Of a DNA stretch of 57,266 nt, positions 34,894-44,568 are shown piece by piece; within the stretch, counting starts at the first letter, position 1; each line of letters opens with the position of its first letter. Source of the stretch: CBDAKK01 sp965216965. GTDB taxonomy: Bacteria; Spirochaetota; Spirochaetia; WTKD01; G963693115. Location of the stretch: NCBI GenBank assembly GCA_965216965.1, contig CBDCGX010000021.1, forward strand, positions 1 through 57,266, given 5' to 3'. Made by a program: the position numbers and the translations under genes. Below the pieces are notes generated by a model. It was not told the origin of the DNA, ran no database searches, and saw nothing but the letters and a program-made list of their open reading frames with translations.

Positions 34894-36339
34894 CTATAAG
34901 AAGTACTTAACAGTAAGCTCAAAAGAAGACTCAAATCCTATTCTCCGAGAATACACAAAGGGCATTGCTATTGTATATGAGCTATTTCCTATTTTAAAAT
35001 AAATGCCCACTGTAAACGAGATATGCTTAAATATATATTTAATATCGTATATAAAGTCTTGGTTTTTATACATATGTAATTGCAAAGATAATATTCCATA
35101 TATTCTAAACATATGAATTACATTCTTTTTTGTAATTTTCACTTTAAGGGACATATCGCTTTTTTCTACAAAATAATTTTCTTTGTTATAAAACAAATAT
35201 GTCGTGATAGTGCTATAAAGACTCCATTCTTTATGAAAAAGAAAATACGAAATAGTATTAGAATGTCTCGTTTTTTTATTCTCAAATTTATATAATACTC
35301 CTATAGTATGAGAATAATTCTTCTGAACATTTATTATATACGACCAAAACACTTCGTATAATTGTTTAATTTGTTCTGCTTTTTTGCTCTTACTATCATA
35401 CAATTTATATTGTGAAAATGGATTTTCCTGATTTACAGAATACCTAATCCTAAAATAGGAGTATTTTGAATACATAATCCTTACACTTGCACTATGAGTC
35501 CAAATATTTTTATGGTACTTCCAATCTTTTGTAATAAAATGGGGTTCGCTTGCATATATAAACATGCTCAGTAAAAACCACCGTGATATAATTTTAAAAA
35601 GGCCACTTCCGCCAACAGCATGTTGCAATATATCCGATGAACTCATTTCTATACTTATTCGTGCAAAAAAATATTTCCCTAGATATATTTTCTGTGCCAA
35701 CGCAATAGAATGCAATGAGAGCGAAGGCGGTCGATTAAGATACCAAGAATTCCATGCCTTTGTGTATACTGGAAGTTTTAACCTGTAAGTATATTGATAT
35801 AATAATACCGGCTCGTATATGTTATACAATTTTTTTCCAATTGTCACTCCTAATTCATAACTTTTAGGATTTTTAGAAATATTAGAAACACTTACCCATA
35901 CCGAAAGCAATTTATATGCCGATTGTATACCAAAAGGCGTAATATACGAAGGTTCCTTAATTGTCCAAAGAGATTTGTGGTACAATAAAGAACTCCATGA
36001 ATACAATAATGAATTATCTTCAAATATACGATATTCTCCATATTTGCTATATGTGCCTACAGTAAAATGAGGATGTGTTATGCCTCCCCCCACAGCATTA
36101 TCTTTTTCCGCAAGTTTATTCCAAAAATAAAGTTTCCATCTTTGTAAAGAAACCACCAATTTTGTTATGAATGTTTTGTCTTTTATAGAAGAATATATCA
36201 TAGCACGAGGTGCTTTAAGATATGTTGGTACCTTATAAAAAGCATGTGAAATACGTTCTGCATAACAAGATAAAGAAAATAAAATTAAAATAAGATATAC
36301 AAGGACTTTTCTTTTATGAAAAAAAGATATTAAGAACAC
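34894..36339 (-). CDS. Predicted outer-membrane beta-barrel protein, function unknown
   Basis: A 481-residue protein I cannot assign to a named family. Residues 8-27 look like a signal peptide (basic, then VLVYLILILFSLSCYA). The rest is rich in Tyr, Ser, Lys and Ile in alternating polar/hydrophobic pattern, with many short beta-like stretches and few hydrophobic helices, and it ends in VKYFL with an aromatic near the C-terminus as in many barrels. The protein is unusually rich in Tyr and Trp. The promoter region is AT-rich and unremarkable. Neighbours (glycerate kinase, trmL) do not suggest a role. Confidence 0.6.
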   Translation of the reverse strand: MFLISFFHKRKVLVYLILILFSLSCYAERISHAFYKVPTYLKAPRAMIYSSIKDKTFITKLVVSLQRWKLYFWNKLAEKDNAVGGGITHPHFTVGTYSKYGEYRIFEDNSLLYSWSSLLYHKSLWTIKEPSYITPFGIQSAYKLLSVWVSVSNISKNPKSYELGVTIGKKLYNIYEPVLLYQYTYRLKLPVYTKAWNSWYLNRPPSLSLHSIALAQKIYLGKYFFARISIEMSSSDILQHAVGGSGLFKIISRWFLLSMFIYASEPHFITKDWKYHKNIWTHSASVRIMYSKYSYFRIRYSVNQENPFSQYKLYDSKSKKAEQIKQLYEVFWSYIINVQKNYSHTIGVLYKFENKKTRHSNTISYFLFHKEWSLYSTITTYLFYNKENYFVEKSDMSLKVKITKKNVIHMFRIYGILSLQLHMYKNQDFIYDIKYIFKHISFTVGIYFKIGNSSYTIAMPFVYSRRIGFESSFELTVKYFL

Positions 36340-36399
36340 ATTGTATGTACAAAAAATATAGCAATATTGATTGACAATAAATATACAGAATCGTAAAAA

Positions 36400-36861
36400 T
36401 CAAAATGGGAACATGTGCTGTCGTAATACTTCGTAGAGAACAATTCCAACACTCACTGCAAGGTTTATACATCGCTGCTCTTTTTTCATAGGAATGGTAA
36501 GTGCCCTCTTTCTTTTTATAAATTCCTTCATAATATCATAGGGAGTTCCACTCCCCTCGTTTCCAAAAAACAAAATTACATGAGAAGGATATGCAACACT
36601 ACTATATATTTGATCTACCTTACTTGACAATAAATAACTTTGCTCATAAATACAAGTTTCAAAGTATTTTATTATATCAGGAAAGTGCTTTATAATTACA
36701 GAATCCCAATAATCTAATCCTGCTCGCTTGAGATATTTATCTTGCAAAGAAAATCCAAGTTTTCCAACAAGGTGTAACTGAGTTCCTGTAACTGCACACA
36801 AACGTACTATATTACCAGTATTTTGAGGTATTTCTGGCGAGAGTAGCACAACAGTATTCAT
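36400..36861 (-). CDS. trmL: tRNA (cytidine/uridine-34-2'-O)-methyltransferase TrmL
   Basis: A small SPOUT methyltransferase of 153 residues that methylates the ribose of wobble base 34 in leucine tRNAs in E. coli. SPOUT motifs: SPEIPQNTGNIVRLCAV at the start, LKRAGLDYWD, LFFGNEGSGTPYDIM and the knot region CINLAVSVGIVLYEVLRQ. The position of a conserved Ser/Arg is occupied by RCINL rather than the common RSLNL. Length is normal. Confidence 0.9.
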   Translation of the reverse strand: MNTVVLLSPEIPQNTGNIVRLCAVTGTQLHLVGKLGFSLQDKYLKRAGLDYWDSVIIKHFPDIIKYFETCIYEQSYLLSSKVDQIYSSVAYPSHVILFFGNEGSGTPYDIMKEFIKRKRALTIPMKKEQRCINLAVSVGIVLYEVLRQHMFPF

Positions 36862-36891
36862 AAATAATATTTTCTTACACTTTATTATCTA

Positions 36892-37626
36892 CTATCTGTA
36901 CTGTAACCGTTTAAACCTAAAATATCCCAATACTATGAGTATTCCACTCACAACAAGCAATATCCCCTGTATATCGATAGATGAAGTTCTCATAAAAAAA
37001 TGCATATTATATATGTCATTGTAAACAAACGTATAAATAAAAAGTGTTACATTAAAAAGTAAAGAGAGTGCAACAAATAAAATAATAGTCTTAAAAAATT
37101 GAGATGTCTTAAATAGCACACTCCCAAACAAAAAGAAAGAAAACAGTATAGAAAATCTTGCTATATTATCAGGTATAAAATCATATAGCTTTATAAATGC
37201 CAATCTATGCCATAACCACCCTTTGGTTAAAAGATACATAAAAAGAGAAGTAACTATATATCCAGCAAGCATAAGCACAAGACTGACTACAAATATAAAT
37301 ACAACAGAAGCAATATATTTTTCTAAAAGAGATGCCGGAAGTGCAAATGCTTGAATAGAACTGTCTTTTCTATGAAATTGAATAAAAATCTTGCTTATAA
37401 ATGAAAATGACATTACTCCATAAATAACCACTAAAAGATTAAGTAATATTTTAACAAAAACTCCAGAAGGAGCCCCAATAATATTAACCTGCGATAAAAC
37501 AGAAATAACAAGAATAGCTCCCATTATTCCTAATGCTACAGAAAAATATTTAAACATGTATTCCCTCAAATTCATAGCCATAAGCATACGCATATACCAT
37601 TTTATTCTACTTATACTCAACTTCAT
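36892..37626 (-). CDS. ABC-2-type permease subunit (putative)
   Basis: A 244-residue protein with six predicted membrane helices and no other motif. It directly follows an ABC ATPase gene (17 bp gap), so it is probably the membrane partner of that ATPase in a two-gene exporter. Substrate cannot be inferred. Similar pairs in other bacteria export antibiotics, lipids or sodium. Confidence 0.7.
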   Translation of the reverse strand: MKLSISRIKWYMRMLMAMNLREYMFKYFSVALGIMGAILVISVLSQVNIIGAPSGVFVKILLNLLVVIYGVMSFSFISKIFIQFHRKDSSIQAFALPASLLEKYIASVVFIFVVSLVLMLAGYIVTSLFMYLLTKGWLWHRLAFIKLYDFIPDNIARFSILFSFFLFGSVLFKTSQFFKTIILFVALSLLFNVTLFIYTFVYNDIYNMHFFMRTSSIDIQGILLVVSGILIVLGYFRFKRLQYR

Positions 37627-37643
37627 TTTTTTCTACTTAACCA

Positions 37644-38528
37644 TTATAATTTTTCTACAGAAGAAAGAATATTCTGTATCTTACTAGGAGAATGTAAAGT
37701 AGCAGTAAAAAACAATTCTATGTCTACATTCTGTAATGTATTTTTTTTCAAAGCCTTTTTACGTACCTGTAAAGAAGTATATCCGCCTATGCTCTCAATG
37801 CAAAATATTACATCTTTAGAACTTAATCGTTTTTCACTTTGAACTACTTGGAAATATTGTGCAATATTCTCAATAGACGTATTTAATAATGATTTCCCTT
37901 CATGAATTAAAATAAGTGCATCAATAATAGATTCTACATCTTTCACTTGATGCGTAGACACTATTATCATTTGGTATAATTTTTTATGTTTATGGACACA
38001 TTGATTAAACAATATCTTTGAAGGAATATCAAGCCCGTTCGTTGGCTCGTCAAATATAATAATTTTAGCTCTTGTTGCAAATGCAAAGGCTATCATAAAT
38101 TTCTTCTTTTGTCCAAACGACATATTAACTAATAGTTTTTTCCTTGGGATTTCAAATCCTTCAATAAGACTATTGAGTAAGTCTATAGTAAAATGTGGAT
38201 AAAATATTCCAAATAGTTTAGCATATTCTAGAGGAAGAATAGGAGGTAAATAATATTCTTCAGGAACAATTATAATATCTTGTAACATTTTGGGATCTCT
38301 TGATGAGCTTGAAAAATCACCTATCCTACATTCCCCTTTATAGTGTATAATTCCCCCCGAAAGTATCCGTATTAATGTTGACTTACCTGCTCCATTTTTT
38401 CCCAATAGCCCATATACTTTTCCACCCTCTTCATCAAAATGCATATCTTTGGAATTAAAAGTAAACCCATCAAGTGCATTCTCGTTGCTATGAGAATATT
38501 GATATGTAATATTATTACAAACTAGCAT
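37644..38528 (-). CDS. ABC transporter ATP-binding protein (ABC-2 exporter type)
   Basis: Walker A GKNGAGKST at residues 43-51, signature MSFGQKKKF in place of LSGGQ, Walker B with IIIFDEPTNGLD and H-loop VSTHQVKDVES. The signature variant is common in exporters of the Na+/antibiotic type. A C-terminal ~80-residue extension follows the ATPase core. The start lies 13 bp after a minus-strand TATAAT and has no ribosome binding site. It forms an operon with the following membrane gene. Confidence 0.88.
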   Translation of the reverse strand: MLVCNNITYQYSHSNENALDGFTFNSKDMHFDEEGGKVYGLLGKNGAGKSTLIRILSGGIIHYKGECRIGDFSSSSRDPKMLQDIIIVPEEYYLPPILPLEYAKLFGIFYPHFTIDLLNSLIEGFEIPRKKLLVNMSFGQKKKFMIAFAFATRAKIIIFDEPTNGLDIPSKILFNQCVHKHKKLYQMIIVSTHQVKDVESIIDALILIHEGKSLLNTSIENIAQYFQVVQSEKRLSSKDVIFCIESIGGYTSLQVRKKALKKNTLQNVDIELFFTATLHSPSKIQNILSSVEKL

Positions 38529-38613
38529 GCTAACATATATTATTATAGTATATAATCATATAAAACAACACAATTTTAAAAATAGTTAAGAAGAATATTC
38601 TCAATCATCTTTA

Positions 38614-38622
38614 TGATATACT
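38614..38622 (+). promoter_or_regulatory. Extended -10 promoter of the tRNA genes
   Basis: TGA-TATACT, identical to the box before glnE, ends 11 bases before the tRNA-Pro gene. The -35 region is weak. Confidence 0.5.
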
Positions 38623-38632
38623 AAAAACATAT

Positions 38633-38705
38633 CGGGGTGTGGCCTAGTTGGTAAGGCGCTTGGTTTGGGACCAAGAGATCGCAAGTTCAAGTCTTGTCAC
38701 CCCGA
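38633..38705 (+). tRNA. tRNA-Pro (anticodon TGG)
   Basis: Acceptor arms CGGGGTG and CACCCCG pair perfectly; the anticodon stem CTTGG/CCAAG holds the loop TTTGGGA with anticodon TGG. D-arm and the TTCAA T-loop are regular. CCA is not encoded. In bacteria with CmoAB, tRNA-Pro(TGG) is one of the tRNAs carrying cmo5U34. Confidence 0.95.
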
Positions 38706-38711
38706 CTTTAT

Positions 38712-38785
38712 GCACCTATAGCTCAGCTGGATAGAGCAACGGCCTTCTAAGCCGTAGGTCTGAGGTTCGAATCCTCATGGGTGCG
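38712..38785 (+). tRNA. tRNA-Arg (anticodon TCT)
   Basis: Acceptor GCACCTA pairs with TGGGTGC (one G-T pair); anticodon stem ACGGC/GCCGT holds CTTCTAA with anticodon TCT, reading AGA/AGG. The T-loop TTCGAAT is regular. It is six bases after tRNA-Pro and likely co-transcribed. CCA is not encoded. Confidence 0.95.
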
Positions 38786-38856
38786 CATGCATTCTCATAT
38801 TTTGCCTACAATACATGACAACAGTTATATATATTTCACTTAACAAGCTTTAATTG

Positions 38857-38862
38857 TATAAT
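38857..38862 (+). promoter_or_regulatory. -10 element of the hisD-like gene, leaderless arrangement
   Basis: TATAAT ends seven bases before the ATG at 38870; no ribosome binding site is present. TTTCAC at 38834-38839 is a weak -35 at 17 bp. Confidence 0.45.
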
Positions 38863-38869
38863 AATTATA

Positions 38870-40183
38870 ATGACTAATATATACCCAAAACCATGGAAAA
38901 CATTTACAAAAGAAAAAAAACAGATGTTTTTTTATCGTTCACAAGCTGACATAGATTCCTTTGAAAAAAAGGCACAAAAGATCATACAAACAGTGCAAAA
39001 AGAAGGTGAAAAAGCTCTTGTAAAATATATAGAAAAATACGATGGCGTATCTATAAAAGCAAACAAGATACGTGTAACAAAACAAGAGTTTGATGAGGCT
39101 GAAAAAATACTTCCTCAAAAAATAAAAACTGCATTACAAATTGCAATTCGAAATGTATTTAATTATCACAATAAACTTCACAGAAAACGAAAAAATATAC
39201 TCTCCGAAGTGTCTAGAGGAGTTTTTGCGGGCGAACAAATTTTACCTATAAATTCTGTTGGATTATATGTTCCTCATGGAAAAGGTTGTTTCCCCTCCAC
39301 AACATATATGCTAGCAATACCAGCACAAATAGTACAAGTTCCACGCCGAGTAATGATAACTCCCCCAAATAAAGATGGGAAGATAGATCCCGCCTGTCTC
39401 TTTGTAGCACAAAAGACAAATATTCATGAAGTCTATAAAATGGGTGGAGCCCATGCAATTGCAGCGCTTGCATTTGGAACAAAAACAATTTCTCCCGTCG
39501 AAAAAATTATAGGTCCTTGTAGTGCATTTGTATCTGCGGCAAAGCAATTCATAAGCAAGTTTGTAAGCATTGGTCCTCCTGCGGGTCCTTCAGAATCTAT
39601 TATCCTTGCAGATGGAACTACGTCTCCATATCTCGTTGCCTTTGATATTTGCATAGAGGCAGAACATGGAGTAGACTCAATGTCAATATTAATTACTCAC
39701 AAAAAAGAATATGCAAAACAAGTCTGTAAATATCTTTCTAAAATAATAGATGAGGCTCCCTTAAAACAAAAAAAAATACTTGAAACCGTATTCAATAAAT
39801 ACCATCCTATTATAACAACAGAAAATGAAGAAAGTGCTATACAACTATGCAATGCAATAGCACCAGAACACCTAATGATTCATTCGCAATCTCCTTCAGC
39901 CATAACTGGAGATATAAAAACAGCAGGCGAAATATTAATGGGAGAACATTCGGTTTTTAGTTTAGCAAATTACGCTGCAGGACCCAATGCTATTATTCCT
40001 ACAGGAGGCATGAGTAGAACGTTTTCACCAGTATCCATAGATGATTTCTTAAAACAAAGCTCTATTATAAAAATATCGAAAGAAGGTCGTGAACTTCTTA
40101 GCTTTCATGTAAAAGAAATTGCTGAATACGAAGGATTTTATTTTCATAAAAAGGCACTTGTAATCCGTGAAGAACTACAATAA
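38870..40183 (+). CDS. hisD: Histidinol dehydrogenase family protein with altered active site
   Basis: A full-length (437 aa) HisD homologue. HisD normally oxidises histidinol to histidine using NAD and a zinc ion. The catalytic pair Glu333-His334 (APEHL), zinc-ligand positions His266 and His426, and Glu421 are kept, and the residue offset to E. coli is regular. However the ligand Gln259 is Glu263, ligand Asp360 is Asn367 and the substrate-contact His367 is Ala374. No other his gene is near; folC follows 30 bp downstream. It may be a HisD relative with another alcohol substrate, such as the sulfopropanediol dehydrogenase group, or a HisD losing activity. The symbol marks the family, not a proven reaction. 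Confidence 0.75.
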   Translation: MTNIYPKPWKTFTKEKKQMFFYRSQADIDSFEKKAQKIIQTVQKEGEKALVKYIEKYDGVSIKANKIRVTKQEFDEAEKILPQKIKTALQIAIRNVFNYHNKLHRKRKNILSEVSRGVFAGEQILPINSVGLYVPHGKGCFPSTTYMLAIPAQIVQVPRRVMITPPNKDGKIDPACLFVAQKTNIHEVYKMGGAHAIAALAFGTKTISPVEKIIGPCSAFVSAAKQFISKFVSIGPPAGPSESIILADGTTSPYLVAFDICIEAEHGVDSMSILITHKKEYAKQVCKYLSKIIDEAPLKQKKILETVFNKYHPIITTENEESAIQLCNAIAPEHLMIHSQSPSAITGDIKTAGEILMGEHSVFSLANYAAGPNAIIPTGGMSRTFSPVSIDDFLKQSSIIKISKEGRELLSFHVKEIAEYEGFYFHKKALVIREELQ

Positions 40184-40213
40184 AGATTCTCTATAAATGA
40201 GGGTTTACAAAAT

Positions 40214-41557
40214 ATGTGTTTTACAACAATCAAAGAAGCAATTCTATGGCTTGAAAACCTCACTCATATATCGCCACCTCCATGTAAAGATATTGACAAA
40301 CATAATACCATAAAGTCTTTACTTTTCTTGTGCGGTAATCCTGAAAAAAAAATAAAACTTATACACATTGCTGGATCAAAAGGGAAAAGTTCTGCTGCAA
40401 AAGTAGTAAGTGTTTTTATTGAAAAGTTAGGACATACAGTAGGATTATTTACATCTCCCCATATATCTTCTTACAATGAACGGATACAAATAAATAACTC
40501 CCCCATAAACGATGCATCATTCTTACTCTTTATTAGAAAAATGTATAATCTCATTAAAAAACAAAAACGTTTAGAACCCACTTTTACACCAACATTTTTT
40601 GAAGTAATAACTTGTATAGGATTCTTAGCCTTTAAACATGCTCAATGTCAATGGGCTGTGATAGAAACAGGTATCGGAGGAAGACTTGACACAACAAATA
40701 TTATAAATCCAGAGTTTTGTATAATTACAGAAATAGAGAAAGAACATACAGACATACTAGGAAAAGCACTACCACATATTGCTTATGAAAAAGCTGGCAT
40801 TATCAAACCTAATACTCCCGTATGGATAGGGAAACAAAATCATGCTATTACGATTGATGTGTTTGAAGCAACAGCACATAAAATGAGGAGCCCTTGCTTT
40901 CTTTTTCAAAAACAATATAAAATACATAATTATAAATGCACCATGGATGGAAGTTCCGCACTTTGTACTTCTGGAGACCACACAACTCATTTTCACACTC
41001 CTTCAATGGGGAAAGGTATTACAGAATCACAAATACTTGCGTATACTGCATTCCAAGATTACTTTTCTATTCCTCTGCAAAAATCAATACTATTTCCAAA
41101 AAATGTTATTCTTCCTGCTCGTTGTGAAATAGTTTCTATTTCTAAAACATCCTCTCACATATTTTTAGATGGTGCTCATACATACAACTCTATAAAAAAC
41201 TCCCTTGAAATTATAAAAACAATGCCTAAAGAAAAATGCTTGCTTTTTGCAATGCTTAAAAACAAGGATTATATTTCCATATGTTCTCTTATGAAGCCAT
41301 ATATGCCCCTTTTTTCTAATGTGATTATCACACATGCACATATTATAAAGTCTCTTCCTCCTTCTATTCTTTATAGTGAAGTCAAAAAAATATATCCTAG
41401 GGCACTGCTAATAGAAGATACATATGCAGCTTTTAAACATGCCTGTAATATAGGTAAAAACACAAATACTCCCCCGCACACTTATGTTTGCATAATTGGT
41501 TCATTATACCTTTGTGCTTTTTGTAAAACAATAATAAATAAAAACATTACAATATAG
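40214..41557 (+). CDS. folC: Folylpolyglutamate synthase / dihydrofolate synthase
   Basis: FolC adds glutamate to folates (and often to dihydropteroate). The P-loop GSKGKSS is at residues 54-60, preceded by LIHIA and followed by GLFTSPHISSYNERIQI, characteristic of FolC rather than Mur ligases; VIETGIGGRLDTTN and TEIEKEHTDILG, KAGIIK and the C-terminal LDGAHTYNS complete the pattern. 447 residues is usual. Whether both activities are present cannot be judged. It follows hisD by 30 bp. Confidence 0.92.
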   Translation: MCFTTIKEAILWLENLTHISPPPCKDIDKHNTIKSLLFLCGNPEKKIKLIHIAGSKGKSSAAKVVSVFIEKLGHTVGLFTSPHISSYNERIQINNSPINDASFLLFIRKMYNLIKKQKRLEPTFTPTFFEVITCIGFLAFKHAQCQWAVIETGIGGRLDTTNIINPEFCIITEIEKEHTDILGKALPHIAYEKAGIIKPNTPVWIGKQNHAITIDVFEATAHKMRSPCFLFQKQYKIHNYKCTMDGSSALCTSGDHTTHFHTPSMGKGITESQILAYTAFQDYFSIPLQKSILFPKNVILPARCEIVSISKTSSHIFLDGAHTYNSIKNSLEIIKTMPKEKCLLFAMLKNKDYISICSLMKPYMPLFSNVIITHAHIIKSLPPSILYSEVKKIYPRALLIEDTYAAFKHACNIGKNTNTPPHTYVCIIGSLYLCAFCKTIINKNITI

Positions 41558-41566
41558 TACATATCT

Positions 41567-43051
41567 ATGTCTCTTAATTGGAAAGAAATAGATCTAATTA
41601 TTTCAGAAATACATTTTAAAGAAGCTCGCATCCAAGAAATATATCAACCAACACTTAAAAAAGTGTATGTAGAACTATACGTAAATAAAGCATTACAAAG
41701 GCTCCTAATAAACCTTGAACAAGGGCAAGTGGGTATGTATCTTATTGATAAAAAATTACATAAACCCCAAAAACCACAACGCTTTCAACAACTTCTGCAA
41801 TCTAGAATTGTAGGAATGTATATACACAATATAAGTCAAATCAACCAAAATAGGATAGTACTAATACACCTTAGAAAAAAAAAACCGTATGATAGTAAAA
41901 AACAAAAACCAACAGATTTACAAAAAGAATATGTGGAACAATTCCTTTATTGCAAACTATGGAGCAACAATTCAAATATAATTATTACCAATACAAGCAA
42001 TGGTATTGTAGACACGCTCTATCGTAGTAAAAAACAAAACATAATGCCTCATCAGATATTTATAATACCGCCACAACAAAACACAGAATCTCATTTAAAT
42101 AAAACAATACGTACATGGGATCCTCAACTCTATAACAATTCATTTAATACATTTATATGCGAATATTATACCAATCAAAACACACAAATATATAAAACAA
42201 AAACATTAGAAAATATCAAAAAAAACGTACAAAAGCAAATTCTTTTTAATATAGATAAAGTGGAGGCACTTCGCTCTACACTTAAAAAATACAAAAGCTT
42301 TCAAAGATACGAAGAATATGGCAATGCTATTTTATCTCACCTCCATACAATGAAACAATCTCAAGAAACACTTACAACAAAACTATACAATATCCCTTTA
42401 AACACAACATTGACTCCTATAAAAAATGCAGAATACTACTTCAAAAAAGCAAAGAAAATCAATCATTCTTTAGAAATCACACAAGAACATCTTGCACAAA
42501 TAGAAAGCACTTTACAATATCTTTCCAACCTTCAATCTCTTATTCCACAAAAAGACAACCTTCCTATTCCAGAAAAGCTACTCTCTTTTTACTCTTCTCA
42601 GAAAGGACAATCTCTTTTACAAGAAAACAAAACTCAAAATCGTCTCAGAGGATATACCAAAACTATACTCAAAACTTCTCATGCACTTATTCTTATTGGA
42701 AAAAACGCAAAAGAAAATGACGCCTTATTACGAAATTTTGCTCGTGGCGAAGATACTTGGTTTCATGTACGAGAGAATAAAGGTGCATTTGTATTTGTAC
42801 GTCTAAATAAAAACCCCCGAATACATACTATTCCACTTAATTTGCTACTAGAATATGCAAACCTTGCTGCGTTATACAGTAAAGTAAAGAATAATAGCAC
42901 GATTGAAGTATACTATACAAAAGTTAAACATCTTCGTCGCATAAAAGGAGCAATTGGACTTGTTATTCCATCTCATGAAAAAACATTGCATATCGTATCA
43001 AACAATGAAAAAGCAAAGAAATTCATAGGAGATTCTTTACTTTCACCATAA
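41567..43051 (+). CDS. rqcH: NFACT-family ribosome quality-control protein (RqcH-like)
   Basis: RqcH-type NFACT proteins bind stalled 50S subunits and recruit tRNA-Ala to add C-terminal alanine tails; older annotations call them fibronectin-binding proteins. The N-terminal NFACT-N domain spans about residues 1-200, a charged helical section follows, and the C-terminal NFACT-R domain shows ILIGKNAKENDALLRNFARG and DTWFHVRENKGAF, its hallmarks. 494 residues is short for the family (about 560) but all domains are there. An A10 tract (41875-41884) inside the gene is in frame and encodes lysines. Confidence 0.88.
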   Translation: MSLNWKEIDLIISEIHFKEARIQEIYQPTLKKVYVELYVNKALQRLLINLEQGQVGMYLIDKKLHKPQKPQRFQQLLQSRIVGMYIHNISQINQNRIVLIHLRKKKPYDSKKQKPTDLQKEYVEQFLYCKLWSNNSNIIITNTSNGIVDTLYRSKKQNIMPHQIFIIPPQQNTESHLNKTIRTWDPQLYNNSFNTFICEYYTNQNTQIYKTKTLENIKKNVQKQILFNIDKVEALRSTLKKYKSFQRYEEYGNAILSHLHTMKQSQETLTTKLYNIPLNTTLTPIKNAEYYFKKAKKINHSLEITQEHLAQIESTLQYLSNLQSLIPQKDNLPIPEKLLSFYSSQKGQSLLQENKTQNRLRGYTKTILKTSHALILIGKNAKENDALLRNFARGEDTWFHVRENKGAFVFVRLNKNPRIHTIPLNLLLEYANLAALYSKVKNNSTIEVYYTKVKHLRRIKGAIGLVIPSHEKTLHIVSNNEKAKKFIGDSLLSP

Positions 43052-43107
43052 ATATACCTCCATATAATGTTTATCATTTAAATATCCGCTATAATGAAAT
43101 TTACTCT

Positions 43108-44568
43108 ATGTGTATCCTAAAAAAGAAAAACATATGTGTACTCGGACTAGGTCATCATGGCGGCGGAATAGCATCGGTGAAATTTGCACACTATTCGGGT
43201 GCAGCAACTATATTTATTAGCGATAAAAAAACAGAAAAAGAATTATCAAAAAGCCTTTCTTACATTAAGACATCTTTACAGATCCCAATATATGCCATAG
43301 AAACAGGGAACCACAGCATTATAAAAATACGAGATTCTGATATAGTTATAAAAAACCCTGCAATACCAAGAACCAGTCCAATTATTCAAGACATTAAGAA
43401 TAAAACAAAAACCATAGAAACAGACATCTCTCTATACCTAAAAAGCATCCAAACCATACCAAAGGCAACAAAGCAATTAATTCAAGTAATAAGTGGCACA
43501 AAAGGGAAATCGAGTGTATCTACAGCTTTCCACAAATGGAGGTTAGTAAACAAACACAATTCTTCACTTGCAGGTAACATAACATACTCACCTCTTCATT
43601 ACATTATTAACAATACAATTACAAAAGAACTTATTCTTGAACTCTCCTCATTTCAGCTTGGAGATTTAGAACTTGTAAACTCTGTACCATATCAAAACAT
43701 AGATATAGGACTTCTCACCAATATATTACCTGACCATCAAAATTATTATAAAAACCTTGAAGAATATGCACAAGATAAACTAACATTCTTAACACACCTT
43801 TCTTCTTCTGCACATGCTATTTTACCCTACGATAATACATTACTGCAAAATAAAATACAGACTCTTTCTACAGAATGTACAGCAAAAATATTTTGGCATT
43901 CAACAACACCATTACCTCATGATAAGGCGGGAGTATGGTGCAAAAACGATACACTTTTTATAAGAACTCACGCATATGAAAATGTAAAAAAAACACCCCT
44001 CCCTAAAAAAAACCTACGTCACATTTATAAAAACAACATCACCGCACTAAGTGCCTTGTGTATTGTAAAAAATATAAACATTCCACAAACTTTAAAAGAA
44101 TGGGAATATATTTTCTCTCTTCCCCATAGAAAAGAAAAGCTCTGTACATTTAACGGAATAAGTATATATAACGATAGTGCCGCTAGCATTCCTAGTGCAA
44201 TGTGTCTACCTCTCTTTCAAGAACATAATACTCAGCATCTCCATATTATTGCAGGAGGCACAGATAAAAATCTTGATCCCAAAGATTTTATAAAAGCGTG
44301 TAATGAAATAAACTCTGAGTTCCTAACATTATATCTTCTCAAAGGTTCATACACAGAAAAGATACTTCCACTCTTAAAAAAACAAAACATGACTGTGTAT
44401 TCACAGTTTGATTGTCTACAAAAGGCAGTAGAAAAGAGTTTATTTCATAGCAAGGCAGGAGATATCATAGCACTCTCTCCCGGATGCACATCGTTTGGCA
44501 TGTTTATACATGAATTTGAAAGAGGAGATGCATTTAAGAATATTGTAAGAACACTTACAAAAAGTTAG
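43108..44568 (+). CDS. murD: UDP-N-acetylmuramoylalanine--D-glutamate ligase
   Basis: MurD adds D-Glu to UDP-MurNAc-L-Ala. The N-terminal Rossmann GLGHHGGG, P-loop GTKGKSS (130-136), LELSSFQLGD, LTNILPDHQNYY and the C-terminal NDSAASIPSA with GGTDKN place it in MurD rather than MurC or MurE. Length 486 is slightly long. TATAAT at 43090-43095 lies 12 bases before the ATG. It stands outside the division cluster, and its stop overlaps the end of comM on the other strand by 4 bp. Confidence 0.93.
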   Translation: MCILKKKNICVLGLGHHGGGIASVKFAHYSGAATIFISDKKTEKELSKSLSYIKTSLQIPIYAIETGNHSIIKIRDSDIVIKNPAIPRTSPIIQDIKNKTKTIETDISLYLKSIQTIPKATKQLIQVISGTKGKSSVSTAFHKWRLVNKHNSSLAGNITYSPLHYIINNTITKELILELSSFQLGDLELVNSVPYQNIDIGLLTNILPDHQNYYKNLEEYAQDKLTFLTHLSSSAHAILPYDNTLLQNKIQTLSTECTAKIFWHSTTPLPHDKAGVWCKNDTLFIRTHAYENVKKTPLPKKNLRHIYKNNITALSALCIVKNINIPQTLKEWEYIFSLPHRKEKLCTFNGISIYNDSAASIPSAMCLPLFQEHNTQHLHIIAGGTDKNLDPKDFIKACNEINSEFLTLYLLKGSYTEKILPLLKKQNMTVYSQFDCLQKAVEKSLFHSKAGDIIALSPGCTSFGMFIHEFERGDAFKNIVRTLTKS

